From Glaciecola punicea ACAM 611 (lineage in GTDB: Bacteria; Pseudomonadota; Gammaproteobacteria; Enterobacterales; Alteromonadaceae): 64,000 nucleotides of DNA. The stretch lies in contig NZ_BAET01000007.1 in NCBI RefSeq assembly GCF_000252165.1, positions 372,001-436,000 of the forward strand, written 5' to 3'. Position numbers and translations under genes: made by a program. Positions 46,130-58,045 of the stretch are shown here, one piece after another. Position 1 is the first letter of the stretch, and every line of letters begins with the position of its first letter. The notes below the pieces were generated by a model that saw only the letters and a program-made list of their open reading frames with translations, searched no databases and was not told where the DNA came from.

Positions 46130-46828
46130 CTACTTTATTGAGGCATTTATCTCAGCTAAAGTTAATGCTGGCTCAAGTGCCTTAGTGATTGGTCTGCCTA
46201 TTACTAGATAATCAACGCCTGCACTCATTGCCTGAGCTGGTGTCATTATGCGATTTTGATCATCCTTGCTACTGCCCATAGGCCTTATGCCTGGGGTAAC
46301 TAAGCGAAAATCTTTGCTCAGCCTACTGCGAAGAATATTAGCCTCTATAGCCGAGCATACAACGCCATCCGCCCCAGCATGTTGTGCCAGACTCGCTAGA
46401 GAAAGCACTTTACCTGTGATATCAGAGCCATCATAAACTTCAGAGAATTGACGTTCATCCATACTGGTGAGTACGGTTACCGCCGTTAACAGCGGCGGCC
46501 TATTCGATTTTAGAGCCGCTTCTTTTGCCGCTTCAATCATGTCTTTACCGCCGCTCGCATGCACATTCACCATCCATACACCCATCTGCCCTGCTGCTTT
46601 AACTGCTTTTGCAACGGTACTAGGAATATCGTGAAATTTTAAGTCTAAAAATATATCAAACCCTTGACCGTTCAAATATTTAACCCAGTCAGGACCAAAC
46701 ATAGTAAACATTTCTTTCCCAACTTTTAAACGACAGTGCTCTGGGGATAACTGTTTAACAAGCAATTTTGCAGAATCAATATTATCAAAATCTAAGGCAA
46801 CAATAACAGAGGAAGTACAGTTTGACAT
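46130..46828 (-). CDS. pyrF: Orotidine 5'-phosphate decarboxylase
   Basis: Last step of UMP synthesis. The 232-residue TIM barrel has VIVALDFDNIDSAKLLV at the start, the catalytic DLKFHDIP (D-x-K-x2-D) near residue 62, and PGIRPMGSSKDDQNRIMTP as phosphate loop. ATG 46828 is chosen over an upstream frame start that lies inside lapB; it begins 1 bp after the lapB stop. Convergent with ald, 8 bp between stops. Confidence 0.96.
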   Translation of the reverse strand: MSNCTSSVIVALDFDNIDSAKLLVKQLSPEHCRLKVGKEMFTMFGPDWVKYLNGQGFDIFLDLKFHDIPSTVAKAVKAAGQMGVWMVNVHASGGKDMIEAAKEAALKSNRPPLLTAVTVLTSMDERQFSEVYDGSDITGKVLSLASLAQHAGADGVVCSAIEANILRSRLSKDFRLVTPGIRPMGSSKDDQNRIMTPAQAMSAGVDYLVIGRPITKALEPALTLAEINASIK

Positions 46829-46829
46829 T

Positions 46830-47999
46830 CTATTCTCCATCGAGTCCTTTAATGGGTTTAATGACCGACCATTTTTTACATGACGGGCAAAGCCAATATA
46901 AGCGACGTCCAGCAAAGCCACAGCTTTGACAGCGATACTTGGGTCGCTGAGCAATTTGTTTATCAATAAGCTCGTTTAAGTGATCGATGCTGGTGCGAGT
47001 TCGTTCATCACTCAACATTTTACGGTAAAGCGACAACAATGTTTTAAAACCACGCATAGTAGGGTGGTTTTTTAACTGTTTTAATAAAGTATCAACAGCT
47101 GGTTCTATTTCGCCTTTGCGAGCGATAATATTTACTTTCGCTATATAGGAAGATGCGCATTTTTGCCAGTATGGCTCAAGTAATTTCTCTAGCTTATCCC
47201 AACCTTCTGTTTTACTGGCACTAATTTCAAGCAGTGGAATGGCTTCGCTTAACCAGTCGAGATCGCGTTTTGGGATCTCAGATAAATAATCCATGGCTTG
47301 ATTGTAATCTTCTCTTTTTATTGCCAATTTGCCAAGTTCAAGCCATGCCCGAACCTGCTTGCCTTCAACCATAACCGCTTTTTTAAGCGTGTTTTGCGCA
47401 TCGTCAAGAAGACCGTCTTCAACCTGACTTAATGCTTGTTCACAGTAAAAATGTGAAAGAAGTAGATAAAGATGTTCATCATTGGGCGTAATTTTTAAGC
47501 TTCTGCTAGCCAGTTCAACCGCTTTATTCCACTCTTTTGTTACCTGATAAATACTGAATAATTTTTGCTGAGCAACCCCAAAATGTCGGTCGTTTTCCAA
47601 TAGCTGAATAAACACGCCTTCGGCACGCTCTAAAAAACCAGCGAGCAAGTAATCTGTCCCTAGTTCAACCAAGGCTAAAGCTTCTTGTTTTTTAGAAATC
47701 TCATCTCGACTAATAAGATTTTGATGCACTCTTATCGCCCGATCTAGCTCTCCTCTGTGCCGGAAAAAATTGCCCATGGCGATATGAGTTTCAATAGTGT
47801 CATTATTAACACTTATCATTTTCATTAAGGTGTCGACTGCTTTGTCAGGTTCATCTGATAATAAGAAGTTTAAGCCTTTGTAGTAGTGATTAGACATGAT
47901 AGAAGATTGCTTGCGCTGTGCACTGCGCAGACTATTTCTACCCATTACCCAACCATAAGCGGCTGCGACGGGCAGTAGTAAGAATAACCACTCAATCAT
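46830..47999 (-). CDS. lapB: LPS assembly protein LapB (YciM)
   Basis: Regulates lipopolysaccharide synthesis by directing FtsH against LpxC. The 389-residue protein has an N-terminal membrane helix (WLFLLLPVAAAYGWVMG), about nine TPR units, and a C-terminal rubredoxin-like metal site YRCQSCGFAGRRLYWLCPSC (two C-x2-C pairs). Follows lapA by 41 bp in the conserved lapA-lapB-pyrF order. Confidence 0.95.
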   Translation of the reverse strand: MIEWLFLLLPVAAAYGWVMGRNSLRSAQRKQSSIMSNHYYKGLNFLLSDEPDKAVDTLMKMISVNNDTIETHIAMGNFFRHRGELDRAIRVHQNLISRDEISKKQEALALVELGTDYLLAGFLERAEGVFIQLLENDRHFGVAQQKLFSIYQVTKEWNKAVELASRSLKITPNDEHLYLLLSHFYCEQALSQVEDGLLDDAQNTLKKAVMVEGKQVRAWLELGKLAIKREDYNQAMDYLSEIPKRDLDWLSEAIPLLEISASKTEGWDKLEKLLEPYWQKCASSYIAKVNIIARKGEIEPAVDTLLKQLKNHPTMRGFKTLLSLYRKMLSDERTRTSIDHLNELIDKQIAQRPKYRCQSCGFAGRRLYWLCPSCKKWSVIKPIKGLDGE

Positions 48000-48040
48000 T
48001 TTATGGGCATCTTATAAGGAATATCATTTAGGCACGTCAC

Positions 48041-48304
48041 TTACGCTGATTTGTCGATAGCTAACTTTTCCAAGCGACGTTTCATTGTCGCAAAGCGCAC
48101 ATTCAATGCTAAGTATTTAGTTAAAATCGTAGAAAAACCCAAGAAAAAACCAATACCAATACACACCAGCATAAGTATTGATATGCGCATGTTTATTTGC
48201 GCAATTAAATAATTAATCGTGACTATTTCTGAGTTTTGAAAGCCTACAAGCACGGCAATCATAGTAAAAATAATTGCAATAATAAGAAGGATAATTCCTT
48301 TCAT
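48041..48304 (-). CDS. lapA: Lipopolysaccharide assembly protein LapA
   Basis: An 87-residue DUF1049 protein with two membrane helices (IILLIIAIIFTMIAVLVGF and ISILMLVCIGIGFFLGFST) and a short basic cytoplasmic tail. Works with LapB. Located between ihfB and lapB. Confidence 0.92.
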   Translation of the reverse strand: MKGIILLIIAIIFTMIAVLVGFQNSEIVTINYLIAQINMRISILMLVCIGIGFFLGFSTILTKYLALNVRFATMKRRLEKLAIDKSA

Positions 48305-48364
48305 AAATTTCCTATGTTATTTTTAACGACTTGTTTTATATGGGGCTTATAGCCAATTCTATTA

Positions 48365-48643
48365 CTAAAGATCGACTCTATCGCGTAGCTCTTTACCTGC
48401 TTTGAAATGAGGTACATGCTTACCTGACAACTTCACGTTTTCGCCTGTTTTTGGATTACGTCCTACTCTTGGTGCGCGATAATGTAAGGAAAAGCTGCCA
48501 AACCCGCGGATCTCAATGCGCTCTCCCCTCTGTAAAGTTTGTGCCATTTGCTCTAAAAGTTCTTTTACCGAGTCTTCAAGCTCTTTGCCTTGTAGATCTT
48601 TGGTGTGTATAGATAAACGCTCAATTAGTTCCGATTTGGTCAC
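48365..48643 (-). CDS. ihfB: Integration host factor subunit beta
   Basis: DNA-bending nucleoid protein, dimer with IhfA. The 92-residue protein starts at GTG 48643 ([11 protein letters not shown]), chosen because GGAG lies 9 bp upstream and the family begins here; the longer frame upstream is not conserved. The IHF arm motif [12 protein letters not shown] and [15 protein letters not shown] are present. Downstream of rpsA, the usual place. IHF often helps integrases such as the island's. Confidence 0.95.
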   Translation of the reverse strand: MTKSELIERLSIHTKDLQGKELEDSVKELLEQMAQTLQRGERIEIRGFGSFSLHYRAPRVGRNPKTGENVKLSGKHVPHFKAGKELRDRVDL

Positions 48644-48757
48644 TAGTAATACTCCAGTAATGATATGACTATTTGTGTAATGAGTATTGGGAACATAGAG
48701 GAAAGTAGTATTAGAAGTAATAATGGAGCGGCTAAGATGCCGCTCCAAACAGAGCAA

Positions 48758-50431
48758 TTATTCGCCTTTAGCGGCTTTAAATGCTTCAGCCATTGCACTT
48801 GCAAAGCCTGCATCTTCAGGTTGGTTATTCACTTTATCAAGAGCATCTTTCTCATCCGCTTGATCTTTCGCTTTAACCGACAAAGTAATTACACGATTCT
48901 TACGATCAACGCCTGTATATTTCGCTTCAATGGTATCACCCACTTTTACGATTTCACTAGCATCTTCCACTCTTTCACGAGCCAGGTCACCAATTCTAAT
49001 AAAGCCGTCAACTTCTTCTGCTAAGTTAACCGTTACACCTTTAGCGTCGGCTTCAATTACAATTCCATTAACAATAGCACCTTTCTTTATATCTGTCAGA
49101 TACTTATTGAACGGATCTTCATCAATTTGCTTAACGCCTAAAGATATACGTTCGCGCTCTGGGTCAACCTGCAGTACAACCGCACTGATTTCGTCGCCTT
49201 TCTTATATTCACGAACTGCTTCTTCACCTTGTTTCTGCCACGATATGTCAGATAAGTGAACAAGACCGTCGATACCGCCGTCAAGACCAATGAATATACC
49301 GAAGTCGGTAATTGATTTAATCTTACCTGATACTTTATCGCCTTTTTCGTGCGACTTAGCAAAGGTTTCCCAAGGATTGTCGATGCACTGCTTAAGGCCT
49401 AATGAAATACGACGACGTTCTTCGTCTATCTCAAGTACCATTACATTCACAACGTCGCCTAGGTTAACGACTTTAGATGGGTGAATGTTCTTATTTGTCC
49501 AATCCATTTCAGATACGTGAACAAGACCTTCAACACCGTCTTCAATCTCTACGAAACAACCATAATCAGTAAGATTAGTTACTGCACCACTAAGTTTCGC
49601 GCCTTCTGGATAACGATGTGCAATTTCTTGCCATGGGTCGCTGCCCATTTGCTTCATACCTAATGAAACTCTAGACTTATCTTTGTCAAACTTAAGTACT
49701 TTAACGTTGATTTCGTCACCAACATTGACGATTTCACTCGGGTGCTTAACACGTTTCCAAGCCATATCGGTAATGTGAAGTAGTCCGTCTACACCGCCTA
49801 GGTCTACGAATGCGCCGTAGTCTGTTAAGTTCTTAACGATACCTTTAACTTCATCACCTTCTTCCAAGTTAGACAATAATTGATCGCGTTCTGCACTGCT
49901 TTCCGCTTCAATTACAGCACGGCGTGAAACAACCACGTTGTTACGCTTAGCATCTAACTTGATTACTTTAAATTCTAACTCTTTACCTTCAAGGTGCGTA
50001 GTTTCACGTACAGGGCGTACATCAACTAAAGAACCCGGTAAGAATGCACGAACAGTGTTAACTTCAACTGTAAAGCCGCCTTTAACTTTTCCGTTAATAA
50101 CGCCTTTGATAGTTGCTTTCTCGTCGTATGCTTTTTCAAGCTCAACCCACGCTTCATGGCGTTTGGCTTTTTCACGAGATAGGATAGTTTCACCGAAACC
50201 GTCTTCTACTGCATCTAGAGCAACGTCTATAGTATCGCCAACAGCAACTTCTAATGAACCATCAGCTGCTTTAAATTGTTCGATAGGAATGGCGCTTTCT
50301 GACTTAAGGCCAGCGTCTACAAGCACTATGTCTTTATCGATTGATACTACGGTACCTCTAACAATCGCGCCTGGGCGCGTTTCTATTTGCTGTAGGCTTT
50401 CTTCAAAAAGGTCTGCAAAATTTTCAGTCAT
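48758..50431 (-). CDS. rpsA: 30S ribosomal protein S1
   Basis: Binds mRNA and brings it to the 30S subunit. The 557-residue protein has six S1 domains, seen as repeated blocks such as [20 protein letters not shown] and [23 protein letters not shown] 50431 ([12 protein letters not shown]) gives the normal length; an in-frame GTG two codons upstream is not needed. Between cmk and ihfB. Confidence 0.97.
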   Translation of the reverse strand: MTENFADLFEESLQQIETRPGAIVRGTVVSIDKDIVLVDAGLKSESAIPIEQFKAADGSLEVAVGDTIDVALDAVEDGFGETILSREKAKRHEAWVELEKAYDEKATIKGVINGKVKGGFTVEVNTVRAFLPGSLVDVRPVRETTHLEGKELEFKVIKLDAKRNNVVVSRRAVIEAESSAERDQLLSNLEEGDEVKGIVKNLTDYGAFVDLGGVDGLLHITDMAWKRVKHPSEIVNVGDEINVKVLKFDKDKSRVSLGMKQMGSDPWQEIAHRYPEGAKLSGAVTNLTDYGCFVEIEDGVEGLVHVSEMDWTNKNIHPSKVVNLGDVVNVMVLEIDEERRRISLGLKQCIDNPWETFAKSHEKGDKVSGKIKSITDFGIFIGLDGGIDGLVHLSDISWQKQGEEAVREYKKGDEISAVVLQVDPERERISLGVKQIDEDPFNKYLTDIKKGAIVNGIVIEADAKGVTVNLAEEVDGFIRIGDLARERVEDASEIVKVGDTIEAKYTGVDRKNRVITLSVKAKDQADEKDALDKVNNQPEDAGFASAMAEAFKAAKGE

Positions 50432-50525
50432 ATTCACATTCTAAGTTAAACCGACCATTCAATCCTGAAATGACGGGGTTATTAAATATACTGAATTCAT
50501 CCTAAATTCAGTTAATTAAATGCAT

Positions 50526-51221
50526 TTATTCGCTCTCACTAAATATTTTAGAATCTATAAAAGCTTTAGCTATTTCAAATACTTGCGCTATACCTAATGC
50601 GGTAGAATCTATTTCTAGCGCATATTTTGCGGCAACCAAGGGCGCGGTAGCTCTGTTTAAATCGCGCTCATCTCTTGCTTGTATATCCATCAAAAGGCAC
50701 GCTATTTTAACATCTTGGCCCATTGCTTTCAACTGTTCATATCGACGTTGTGCTCTACTTTGTGCACTAGCGGTTAAGAATATCTTGGCCACGGCCTCAG
50801 GAAACACCACTGTGCCCATATCTCTGCCGTCTGCCACTAGGCCAGGCAACTGCGCAAACGCGCGCTGCCTTTTTAATAAGGCTTCTCGAATCATAGGGAT
50901 TGACGCTATTTGTGAGGCTGTACTACCCACTTCTTCTGAACGAATATCATCTGATACGTCCTCACCCTCTAAAATAACCCTATTACCTTTGTCGGTTACG
51001 CTAAAAGTAACATCAAGACCATTGGCTAATGGTTGTAAGCCATGTATATCATCCAGCGCTATTTTATGGTGAATAGCAGCAATTGCCAACACACGATAAA
51101 TTGCTCCGCTGTCAAGAAAGTGCCATTTATATGCATCGGCTAACATATTGCTTAAAGTCCCTTTGCCAGCCCCACTTGGGCCATCAACGGTCACTACATA
51201 GGCTTTTCGCACGGGCTGCAA
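50526..51221 (-). CDS. cmk: Cytidylate kinase
   Basis: Phosphorylates CMP and dCMP. The 231-residue P-loop kinase has [19 protein letters not shown] near the start, [12 protein letters not shown] near residue 133, and [16 protein letters not shown] near residue 185. Directly between aroA and rpsA, the conserved order. Confidence 0.96.
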   Translation of the reverse strand: MQPVRKAYVVTVDGPSGAGKGTLSNMLADAYKWHFLDSGAIYRVLAIAAIHHKIALDDIHGLQPLANGLDVTFSVTDKGNRVILEGEDVSDDIRSEEVGSTASQIASIPMIREALLKRQRAFAQLPGLVADGRDMGTVVFPEAVAKIFLTASAQSRAQRRYEQLKAMGQDVKIACLLMDIQARDERDLNRATAPLVAAKYALEIDSTALGIAQVFEIAKAFIDSKIFSESE

Positions 51222-51305
51222 TCCTCTTAATTGAAAACGGGGCGATTATACGCCCCTTTTATCATTGTGCAAATACGATTATTTTTATGGTAGATACGCG
51301 TTTAA

Positions 51306-52613
51306 TTATCGCTCGCAGACTTTTGCATATTGCAAAAAGTAATCAGGAAACGTTTTGGCGGTACATTTGGGGTTGTTAATGGTTACGCCACATTTATCAT
51401 CTAGTGCCACTAACGAAAAACACATTGCAATGCGATGATCATCATAGGTGTCTATACTGGCATGTTCGATTACCGCAGGCGGTGTAATTTCAATAAAATC
51501 GTCACCTTCTGTTACCACTGCCCCTACTTTTCGCAGCTCTGTGGCCATAGCAAATAAGCGGTCGGTTTCTTTTACTCGCCAGTTATGGATATTGCGAATG
51601 GCGGTCGTACCTTTTGCAAACAGCGCCGTGGTGGCAATAGTCATGGCAGCATCTGGAATATGGTTCATGTCCATATCTACCGCTAATAATGCTTTAGGTC
51701 CTTTGGAAACAGTAATGCTGTCGTCTTCCCAGACAACAGTTGCACCCATTTTTTCAAGCACGTCGGCAAAACCTATATCGCCTTGAACACTGGCTCTACC
51801 AATACCAGATACTTTTATTTCACCGCCTTTTATGGCCCCTGCCGCTAAGAAATAAGAGGCTGAAGAAGCATCTCCTTCTACTAAAAAATATGCGGGCGCT
51901 ATATATTGATGTTGGCCTGAAATAGTAAAGGTTTGATAATTTTGATTGTGCACCACTACACCGAATTTAGCCATACAGTCTAGCGTAATATCGATGTATG
52001 GTTTAGACACTAATGTGCCTTTAATATGTATAGTGACTTTATTAGATGCAACGCTGCCCGCTAGTAATGGTGCTGCCATTAACAGTGCGGTTAAAAACTG
52101 GCTGGACACACTGCCGTCTATTTCAAATGTGTCTTGGTCTATTTGTGCGCTTTTGATGGCGACAGGCGGATAACCTTCGTTTTTCAAATAGCTAATATTA
52201 GCGCCTGCTCGAATAAGCTCATTCGCTAGATCACCAATGGGTCTTTCTTCCATGCGAGGCTCACCGGTAAGAATTACGTCCACGTCAGAAAATGCTAAGG
52301 CTGCACAAAGCGGCCGCATAGCAGTGCCTGCATTACCTAGAAACAAGGAAAGCTGTGAATGTCGAGAAAATTTACCAGCAATTCCTTGTACTACGCATTC
52401 GGTGTTGTTGTTACTTAAAGTAAACTCTACACCTAATGCTTTTAATGCATTCAGCATGTGGCGAATATCGTCGCTATCAAGTAAGTTATATAAACGCGTT
52501 TGACCTTCGCTTAATGCGGCTAATAGTAGTGCGCGGTTAGATAAACTTTTACTGCCGGGCAAATGAATGTGCCCCGACACTTTTTTAACAGGGGAAAGGG
52601 TTAGCTGCTCCAT
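51306..52613 (-). CDS. aroA: 3-phosphoshikimate 1-carboxyvinyltransferase (EPSP synthase)
   Basis: Sixth step of the shikimate pathway. The 435-residue protein has [17 protein letters not shown] near residue 20 and [17 protein letters not shown] near residue 90. The second is the class I (glyphosate-sensitive) form. Catalytic region [14 protein letters not shown] near residue 170 and late motif [10 protein letters not shown] are present. Follows serC by 32 bp. Confidence 0.97.
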   Translation of the reverse strand: MEQLTLSPVKKVSGHIHLPGSKSLSNRALLLAALSEGQTRLYNLLDSDDIRHMLNALKALGVEFTLSNNNTECVVQGIAGKFSRHSQLSLFLGNAGTAMRPLCAALAFSDVDVILTGEPRMEERPIGDLANELIRAGANISYLKNEGYPPVAIKSAQIDQDTFEIDGSVSSQFLTALLMAAPLLAGSVASNKVTIHIKGTLVSKPYIDITLDCMAKFGVVVHNQNYQTFTISGQHQYIAPAYFLVEGDASSASYFLAAGAIKGGEIKVSGIGRASVQGDIGFADVLEKMGATVVWEDDSITVSKGPKALLAVDMDMNHIPDAAMTIATTALFAKGTTAIRNIHNWRVKETDRLFAMATELRKVGAVVTEGDDFIEITPPAVIEHASIDTYDDHRIAMCFSLVALDDKCGVTINNPKCTAKTFPDYFLQYAKVCER

Positions 52614-52645
52614 AGAATCACATATTTCCTTACACTATCTTCAAA

Positions 52646-53728
52646 TTAGCCGTGCGTGCGTTCAAATTCTTGCATAAACTCTACCAGCGCTGTCACGCCT
52701 TCAAGTGGCATCGCATTGTAAATACTGGCGCGCATACCGCCTACCGCTCTGTGGCCTTTAAGCGCCTGTAGACCAGATAGTTCAGCCTGCTTTAAAAATT
52801 CAGAGTCGAGCGAACCGTCGCCTAGCTGAAACACAACGTTCATTTTAGAGCGATTATCATTGCTGACCTGGTTGCGATATAAGTCACTATTATCGATGCA
52901 TCTATACAAGGTTTGAGCCTTCACGAGATTAGCAGCCTCTATTGGTGCAATGCCGCCGTTATCTAATAGCCATTCAAACACTAATCCGGCCAAATACCAT
53001 GAAAATGTAGGCGGTGTATTATACATACTGCCCGCAGCAGACTGTTCTTTATAGCTAAATATAGCCGGGGTATCGTTACGCTCGAGGCCAATCAGATCTT
53101 CTCGCACTATTACTACGGCTAAACCTGAAGGCCCTATATTCTTTTGAGCGCTCGCATAAATTATGCCGTAGTCAGACACGTCAATCTTTTTTGACAAAAT
53201 ATTTGACGACATGTCAGCAACAAGCGGTACGTTACCTGTTTTAGGTACCCAATTAATCTCGACACCTTCTATTGTTTCATTCGGACAGTAGTGAAAGTAA
53301 GCCGCTTGCTTGTTTATGTCCCATGAGGATTGCAAAGGCACGCACACCCTACCACCAACATTAGCGGACTGTGCTACCACTTCACTTTGCATATATTTAG
53401 CCGCTTCTTTTACCGCAATGTCAGACCACTGACCGGTAACGAGGTGTTGTGCAAGGTTGCCTCTTTTGGCTAAATTTAAAGGCACTGAAAAAAACTGTCC
53501 GCGTCCACCACCGTGCATAAACAACACTTTATAGTTACTTGGCACATTTAGCAGCGTGCGTAAATCAGCCTCTGCCTTTTCAGCCACCGCCATAAAAGGT
53601 TTTCCTCTGTGGCTAACTTCCATTACTGAAGTGCCTTGGCCATTCCAATTGAGCAGTTCCGCTTGCGCGCGTTTGAGCACAGCAGCAGGCAGCATTGCCG
53701 GACCAGCACAAAAATTGAATATTGTCAT
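52646..53728 (-). CDS. serC: Phosphoserine aminotransferase
   Basis: PLP enzyme of serine and pyridoxine synthesis. The 360-residue protein starts [18 protein letters not shown] at ATG 53728; the longer frame with nine extra residues was rejected. PLP-binding Lys is in [16 protein letters not shown] near residue 196. First of the serC-aroA-cmk-rpsA-ihfB-lapAB-pyrF run. Confidence 0.96.
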   Translation of the reverse strand: MTIFNFCAGPAMLPAAVLKRAQAELLNWNGQGTSVMEVSHRGKPFMAVAEKAEADLRTLLNVPSNYKVLFMHGGGRGQFFSVPLNLAKRGNLAQHLVTGQWSDIAVKEAAKYMQSEVVAQSANVGGRVCVPLQSSWDINKQAAYFHYCPNETIEGVEINWVPKTGNVPLVADMSSNILSKKIDVSDYGIIYASAQKNIGPSGLAVVIVREDLIGLERNDTPAIFSYKEQSAAGSMYNTPPTFSWYLAGLVFEWLLDNGGIAPIEAANLVKAQTLYRCIDNSDLYRNQVSNDNRSKMNVVFQLGDGSLDSEFLKQAELSGLQALKGHRAVGGMRASIYNAMPLEGVTALVEFMQEFERTHG

Positions 53729-53742
53729 TGTTACCCCTACAT

Positions 53743-53777
53743 GAAAAAGCAGCAAACATTAATGTGTCCGCTGCTTT
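53743..53777 (-). terminator. Terminator after gyrA
   Basis: Read leftward: AAAGCAGC, 17-base loop, GCTGCTTT followed by TT. Stem of 8 bp in the 164 bp between the gyrA stop and serC start. It would end gyrA transcription before serC. Confidence 0.55.
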
Positions 53778-53892
53778 GTTAAATACCAGGCTATTTGCTC
53801 AGGGCTTTATTTAGCAGTACTCATTAGCTACATAAGGCTCTATGGCATCCTTTCTTATAATGCTAATTATTCACAAACGTCTTAACGTCGCA

Positions 53893-56577
53893 CTATTTTT
53901 CATCTTCACTACTTTCGCCATTGTCGTTTTCAAAATTATCATTGTCTGCCGCATCAGCGCCAGTGGCACCAACTTGAACATCAACGTCACTTGCAATTGC
54001 CTCAATAACATTGCCGTCCTCGTCAGTCTCTATAACAGTAGAATCTACTTCAATAACTTCATCAATTCTTTGTAAACCGACTACGTGCTCACCATCAACG
54101 GTTCGAATTAAGGTGACACCTTGAGTATTGCGTCCTACTCTAGAAACCTCAGATACGCGGGTTCTAACTAGCGTACCGCGATCGCTAATTAGCATTATTT
54201 CATCTGTTTGGCTCACTTGCACCGCACCCACTACCTGGCCGTTACGCTCAGACACTTTTATAGAGACAACGCCTTTAGTGGCACGATTTTTAGCGGGATA
54301 CTCAGATACTGCTGTACATTTTCCGTAGCCGTTCTGGGTGGCGGTTAATATGTCACCGTCAGCGTTTGGAATAATGAGAGATACTACACGCTCAGTATCG
54401 GCAATACGGATGCCCCTCACACCGGTTGCTGTTCTGCCCATAGGACGCACTTGGTCCTCAGAGAAACGCACAACTTTACCTGCGTTGGAAAATAGCATTA
54501 TTTCGCAAGTACCGTCGGTTAAGTCGACGCCAATTAGCTCGTCACCGTCATTTAAATTAACGGCTATTATGCCGTTAGCGCGAGGGCGTGAGTAATGAAT
54601 AAGCTCTGTTTTCTTGACAGAACCATTAGCGGTAGCCATAAAGACATACTTGCCTGCTTCAAACTCTTTAATGGGTAAAATGGCAGTGATACGTTCGTTT
54701 TCTTCTAAAGGAAGAATGTTCACAATGGGACGACCGCGCGCATTTCTGCTCGCCAATGGTAACTGATACACTTTTAACCAGTATAAGCGTCCTCTCGTGG
54801 AAAAGCATAATATGTGATCGTGAGTATTGGCCACAAGCAGCTTTTCTATAAAATCTTGGTCTTTCATTTTCGTGGCAGATTTGCCTTTACCGCCGCGCCG
54901 CTGTGCTTCGTAATCAGATAGCTTCTGATACTTTACATAGCCTTCGTGCGACAAGGTAACCACGACTTCTTCACGTTCAATTAGATCTTCAATGTCAATA
55001 TCGTGACTAGCTGCGGTAATTTCGGTTCTACGTTCATCACCAAACTCATCTCTTATTGCCTCAAGTTCTTCCGTAATTATTTCCATTAAGCGTTCAGAGC
55101 TGCCTAAAATTTTCAATAATTCAGCAATAACTTCAATAAGATTACGATATTCCTCAAGAATTTTGTCATGTTCTAAACCGGTGAGTTTGTTCAAGCGTAG
55201 GTCAAGTATGGCTTGTGCTTGTTCTTCGGTTAAATAGTATTTGCCGTCTTTAATTCCGTATTCGTCGGCCAACCAATCAGGGCGAGCAGCATCGTTACCT
55301 GCTCTTTCAAGCATTTGCGCTACATCACCTAAATCCCAGCCTGAAACAATTAAAGATTTCTTCGCCTCAGCCGGGCTACCAGATGCCTTTATTAGCGCTA
55401 TGATTGGGTCGATGTTTACTAGTGCAATGGCTAGGCCTTCTAATATGTGAGCACGGTCGCGGGCTTTTTTTAACTCATAAACGGTGCGGCGAGTAACCAC
55501 CTCACGTCGATGTAATACAAATAGCTCTAAAATTTCTTTTAAGTTGAAAATTTTAGGCTGGGTTTTATCAAGGGCAACCATGTTGATGCCAAACACAGTT
55601 TGCAATTGAGTCTGAGAATACAAATGGTTCAGCAATACCTCTGCCGATTCGTTACGCTTTACTTCAATGACAATGCGCATACCGTCTTTGTCAGACTCAT
55701 CACGCAGCGCAGATATTCCCTCCACTTTCTTCTCTTTAACCAACTCGGCCATTTTTTCAATTAGACGAGCTTTGTTAACCTGATAAGGAATTTCATGCAC
55801 AATAATGGTTTCTTTACCATTTTCTTCTTGTTCAATATTGGCCTTTGCGCGCAGATATATCTTACCGCGACCAGTTTTATAAGCGCTTATAATGCCAGCG
55901 CGACCACTTATTATTGCGGCAGTTGGAAAGTCAGGCCCTGGAATAAATTCGATAAGCTCTTCAATACTTATGTCGGGATTTTTGATTAGTTCAATACAGC
56001 CGTTTACCACTTCTGTTAAATTGTGCGGCGGTATATTCGTTGCCATGCCTACCGCAATACCCGATGACCCATTCACTAACAAATTAGGTACGCGAGTGGG
56101 TAAAACCTCTGGTATGTGTTCTTGACCATCGTAGTTAGGCACGAAATTAACCGTTTCTTTGTCTAAGTCAGCCAGTAATTCATGCGCTATTTTCGACATA
56201 CGTATTTCTGTATATCGCATTGCTGCAGCTGAATCGCCGTCAACCGACCCAAAATTACCTTGACCGTCAACTAGCATGTAACGCAGTGAAAAAGTCTGGG
56301 CCATTCTAACAATAGTGTCATAAACAGCGCTGTCGCCGTGGGGATGATACTTACCGATTACATCGCCAACTACTCTAGCTGATTTTTTATAGGGTTTATT
56401 AAAATCGTTTTTTAATTCGCTCATGGCAAACAATACACGACGATGAACGGGCTTTAGGCCATCACGGACGTCGGGAAGTGCACGACCTACAATTACACTC
56501 ATGGCATAATCTAAATACGAATTTTTTAACTCTTCTTCAATATTAATGGGGGAAATTGCATTGGCATTGTCAGTCAT
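53893..56577 (-). CDS. gyrA: DNA gyrase subunit A
   Basis: Breaks and rejoins DNA in the gyrase tetramer. The 894-residue protein starts at ATG 56577 ([18 protein letters not shown]), which gives E. coli numbering: Ser83 and Asp87 in GDSAVYD (quinolone-sensitive form) and catalytic Tyr122 in AMRYTEI. An upstream ATG at 56586 is the alternative; AAGGA lies close to it. The C-terminal beta-pinwheel carries the GyrA box [12 protein letters not shown]. The tail is acidic. Confidence 0.97.
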   Translation of the reverse strand: MTDNANAISPINIEEELKNSYLDYAMSVIVGRALPDVRDGLKPVHRRVLFAMSELKNDFNKPYKKSARVVGDVIGKYHPHGDSAVYDTIVRMAQTFSLRYMLVDGQGNFGSVDGDSAAAMRYTEIRMSKIAHELLADLDKETVNFVPNYDGQEHIPEVLPTRVPNLLVNGSSGIAVGMATNIPPHNLTEVVNGCIELIKNPDISIEELIEFIPGPDFPTAAIISGRAGIISAYKTGRGKIYLRAKANIEQEENGKETIIVHEIPYQVNKARLIEKMAELVKEKKVEGISALRDESDKDGMRIVIEVKRNESAEVLLNHLYSQTQLQTVFGINMVALDKTQPKIFNLKEILELFVLHRREVVTRRTVYELKKARDRAHILEGLAIALVNIDPIIALIKASGSPAEAKKSLIVSGWDLGDVAQMLERAGNDAARPDWLADEYGIKDGKYYLTEEQAQAILDLRLNKLTGLEHDKILEEYRNLIEVIAELLKILGSSERLMEIITEELEAIRDEFGDERRTEITAASHDIDIEDLIEREEVVVTLSHEGYVKYQKLSDYEAQRRGGKGKSATKMKDQDFIEKLLVANTHDHILCFSTRGRLYWLKVYQLPLASRNARGRPIVNILPLEENERITAILPIKEFEAGKYVFMATANGSVKKTELIHYSRPRANGIIAVNLNDGDELIGVDLTDGTCEIMLFSNAGKVVRFSEDQVRPMGRTATGVRGIRIADTERVVSLIIPNADGDILTATQNGYGKCTAVSEYPAKNRATKGVVSIKVSERNGQVVGAVQVSQTDEIMLISDRGTLVRTRVSEVSRVGRNTQGVTLIRTVDGEHVVGLQRIDEVIEVDSTVIETDEDGNVIEAIASDVDVQVGATGADAADNDNFENDNGESSEDEK

Positions 56578-56890
56578 AAACGGCATGATCCTTTTTTATG
56601 TATATCGAGTTGTGCCAGATAGTACCTATATAGTGTCTATTTTCGTAAACAACTATGTATCTAAGAGTTTCGATTACTTTGTTATTATTAACGTATTAGG
56701 GGGCTAATAGTATCATTAGTTTAGCCAAAACTGTAGCATGATGATTACTAGATATAAGCTTATATAGCGCATAATTGCGAATACTCTAGAATATTCCTGT
56801 ATTCACACTATTTTAAGATATTTTATGGTGATACATTTTATTGATTATCGGTACTTTAACCATTGTTGTGCATTTCGAGGAAGTTTGATT

Positions 56891-57589
56891 ATGAGTAATG
56901 TAGATGTAGATGAATTAGCCAAGTTCTCAGAGTTGGCCAATAGCTGGTGGGATCGCAACGGCGAATTTAAGTCACTGCACGACATTAATCCACTGCGAGT
57001 AGACCTGATAGAGCAGCAGTCCGGTGGACTGTTTGATAAGCGTATTCTAGACGTTGGCTGCGGTGGCGGCATATTGTCTGAAGCATTAGCACAGCGAGGA
57101 GGCGTAGTGACCGGCCTAGATATGGCAAAAGCATCGTTAGATGTGGCTAATTTACATCGATTAGAAAGCGGTATAAAGGTAGATTATGTGTTATCAACCG
57201 CAGAAGACTGGGCGCTTGAAAATGCTGGGCAATATGACATAGTTGCTTGTTTAGAAATGTTAGAGCATGTACCTAACCCTGCTTCGGTCGTAAAGGCTTG
57301 TGCCACGCTGGTCAAACCAGGAGGTGTTGTTGTATTTTCAACCATTAATAGAAATGTGAAGTCGTACGTAATGGCGATAGCAGCTGCAGAGTACCTGTTC
57401 AATATGGTGCCAAAAGGGACCCATGAACACAGCAAATTCATAAAACCGAGTGAACTGGTGAGTATGATTGAAAAAACATCGCTGCACGTAGACATGATGA
57501 CTGGGCTGCACTTCAATCCATTAACGCAAGGTTATTATTTTTCGGATAGTAACGTTGATGTTAACTATTTTATTGTATGTAAAAACTAG
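56891..57589 (+). CDS. ubiG: Ubiquinone biosynthesis O-methyltransferase
   Basis: Does both O-methylations in ubiquinone synthesis. The 232-residue class I methyltransferase has ANSWWDRNGEFKSLHDINPL (UbiG signature), AdoMet loop LDVGCGGGILSEALAQRG near residue 55, and CLEMLEHVPNP near residue 122. ATG 56891 has GAGGAAG 8 bp upstream. Divergent from gyrA, as in E. coli. Confidence 0.96.
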   Translation: MSNVDVDELAKFSELANSWWDRNGEFKSLHDINPLRVDLIEQQSGGLFDKRILDVGCGGGILSEALAQRGGVVTGLDMAKASLDVANLHRLESGIKVDYVLSTAEDWALENAGQYDIVACLEMLEHVPNPASVVKACATLVKPGGVVVFSTINRNVKSYVMAIAAAEYLFNMVPKGTHEHSKFIKPSELVSMIEKTSLHVDMMTGLHFNPLTQGYYFSDSNVDVNYFIVCKN

Positions 57590-58045
57590 CATAATTAGCC
57601 ACGACTTATACAGCAAGAAAATAGCGCACTTGTGAACTGGCAATGAGTGCGCCTAAGCCCACATTAAGTATAAAAGACAGTCATATTTCAAATAATAATA
57701 AAAAGCTCTATCGATATAACAAAATATTCCAACTATAAAAATAATTTACACAAAGCACTTGAAAGTATAAAAGCCATTGCTGCATTGACCGTTTTAGGTT
57801 AGCCAATACTAACTTTTTTGACCTTCCTATTATTTAATGCAAAACACTACATATAGTGATTGCAAACCAAGCTTTAACACATTATCTTGTGTTACGTGAG
57901 CAACGGCTTAATTTTTCATAGCTAAAATAAATGGCTTATTTGTCGCAATTAGATATGAAAAAAAATGCGTGTATTAATCGGTTTTTCACACGTCGTTATC
58001 TAGTATATCTTTAAACAAAACCGCGTTAAAATATAGAGTATAAAA
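57590..58045. promoter_or_regulatory. nrdA upstream region with paired NrdR boxes
   Basis: 456 bp without a gene. ACACTACATATAGTGA at 57844-57859 and ACACATTATCTTGTGT at 57877-57892 both match the NrdR box (ACAC...GTGT palindromes). Their starts are 33 bp apart, about three helical turns, the classic spacing of NrdR sites in front of class Ia ribonucleotide reductase genes. NrdR would repress nrdAB when dATP is high. Promoter boxes not assigned. Confidence 0.8.

Noticed and set aside
46829-46966. Longer N-terminus for PyrF inside lapB
   Set aside because: Overlaps the conserved zinc-binding end of LapB in another frame.
48644-48757. Longer N-terminus for IhfB
   Set aside because: IHF-beta begins at [13 protein letters not shown] 48643 has a well-placed ribosome site.
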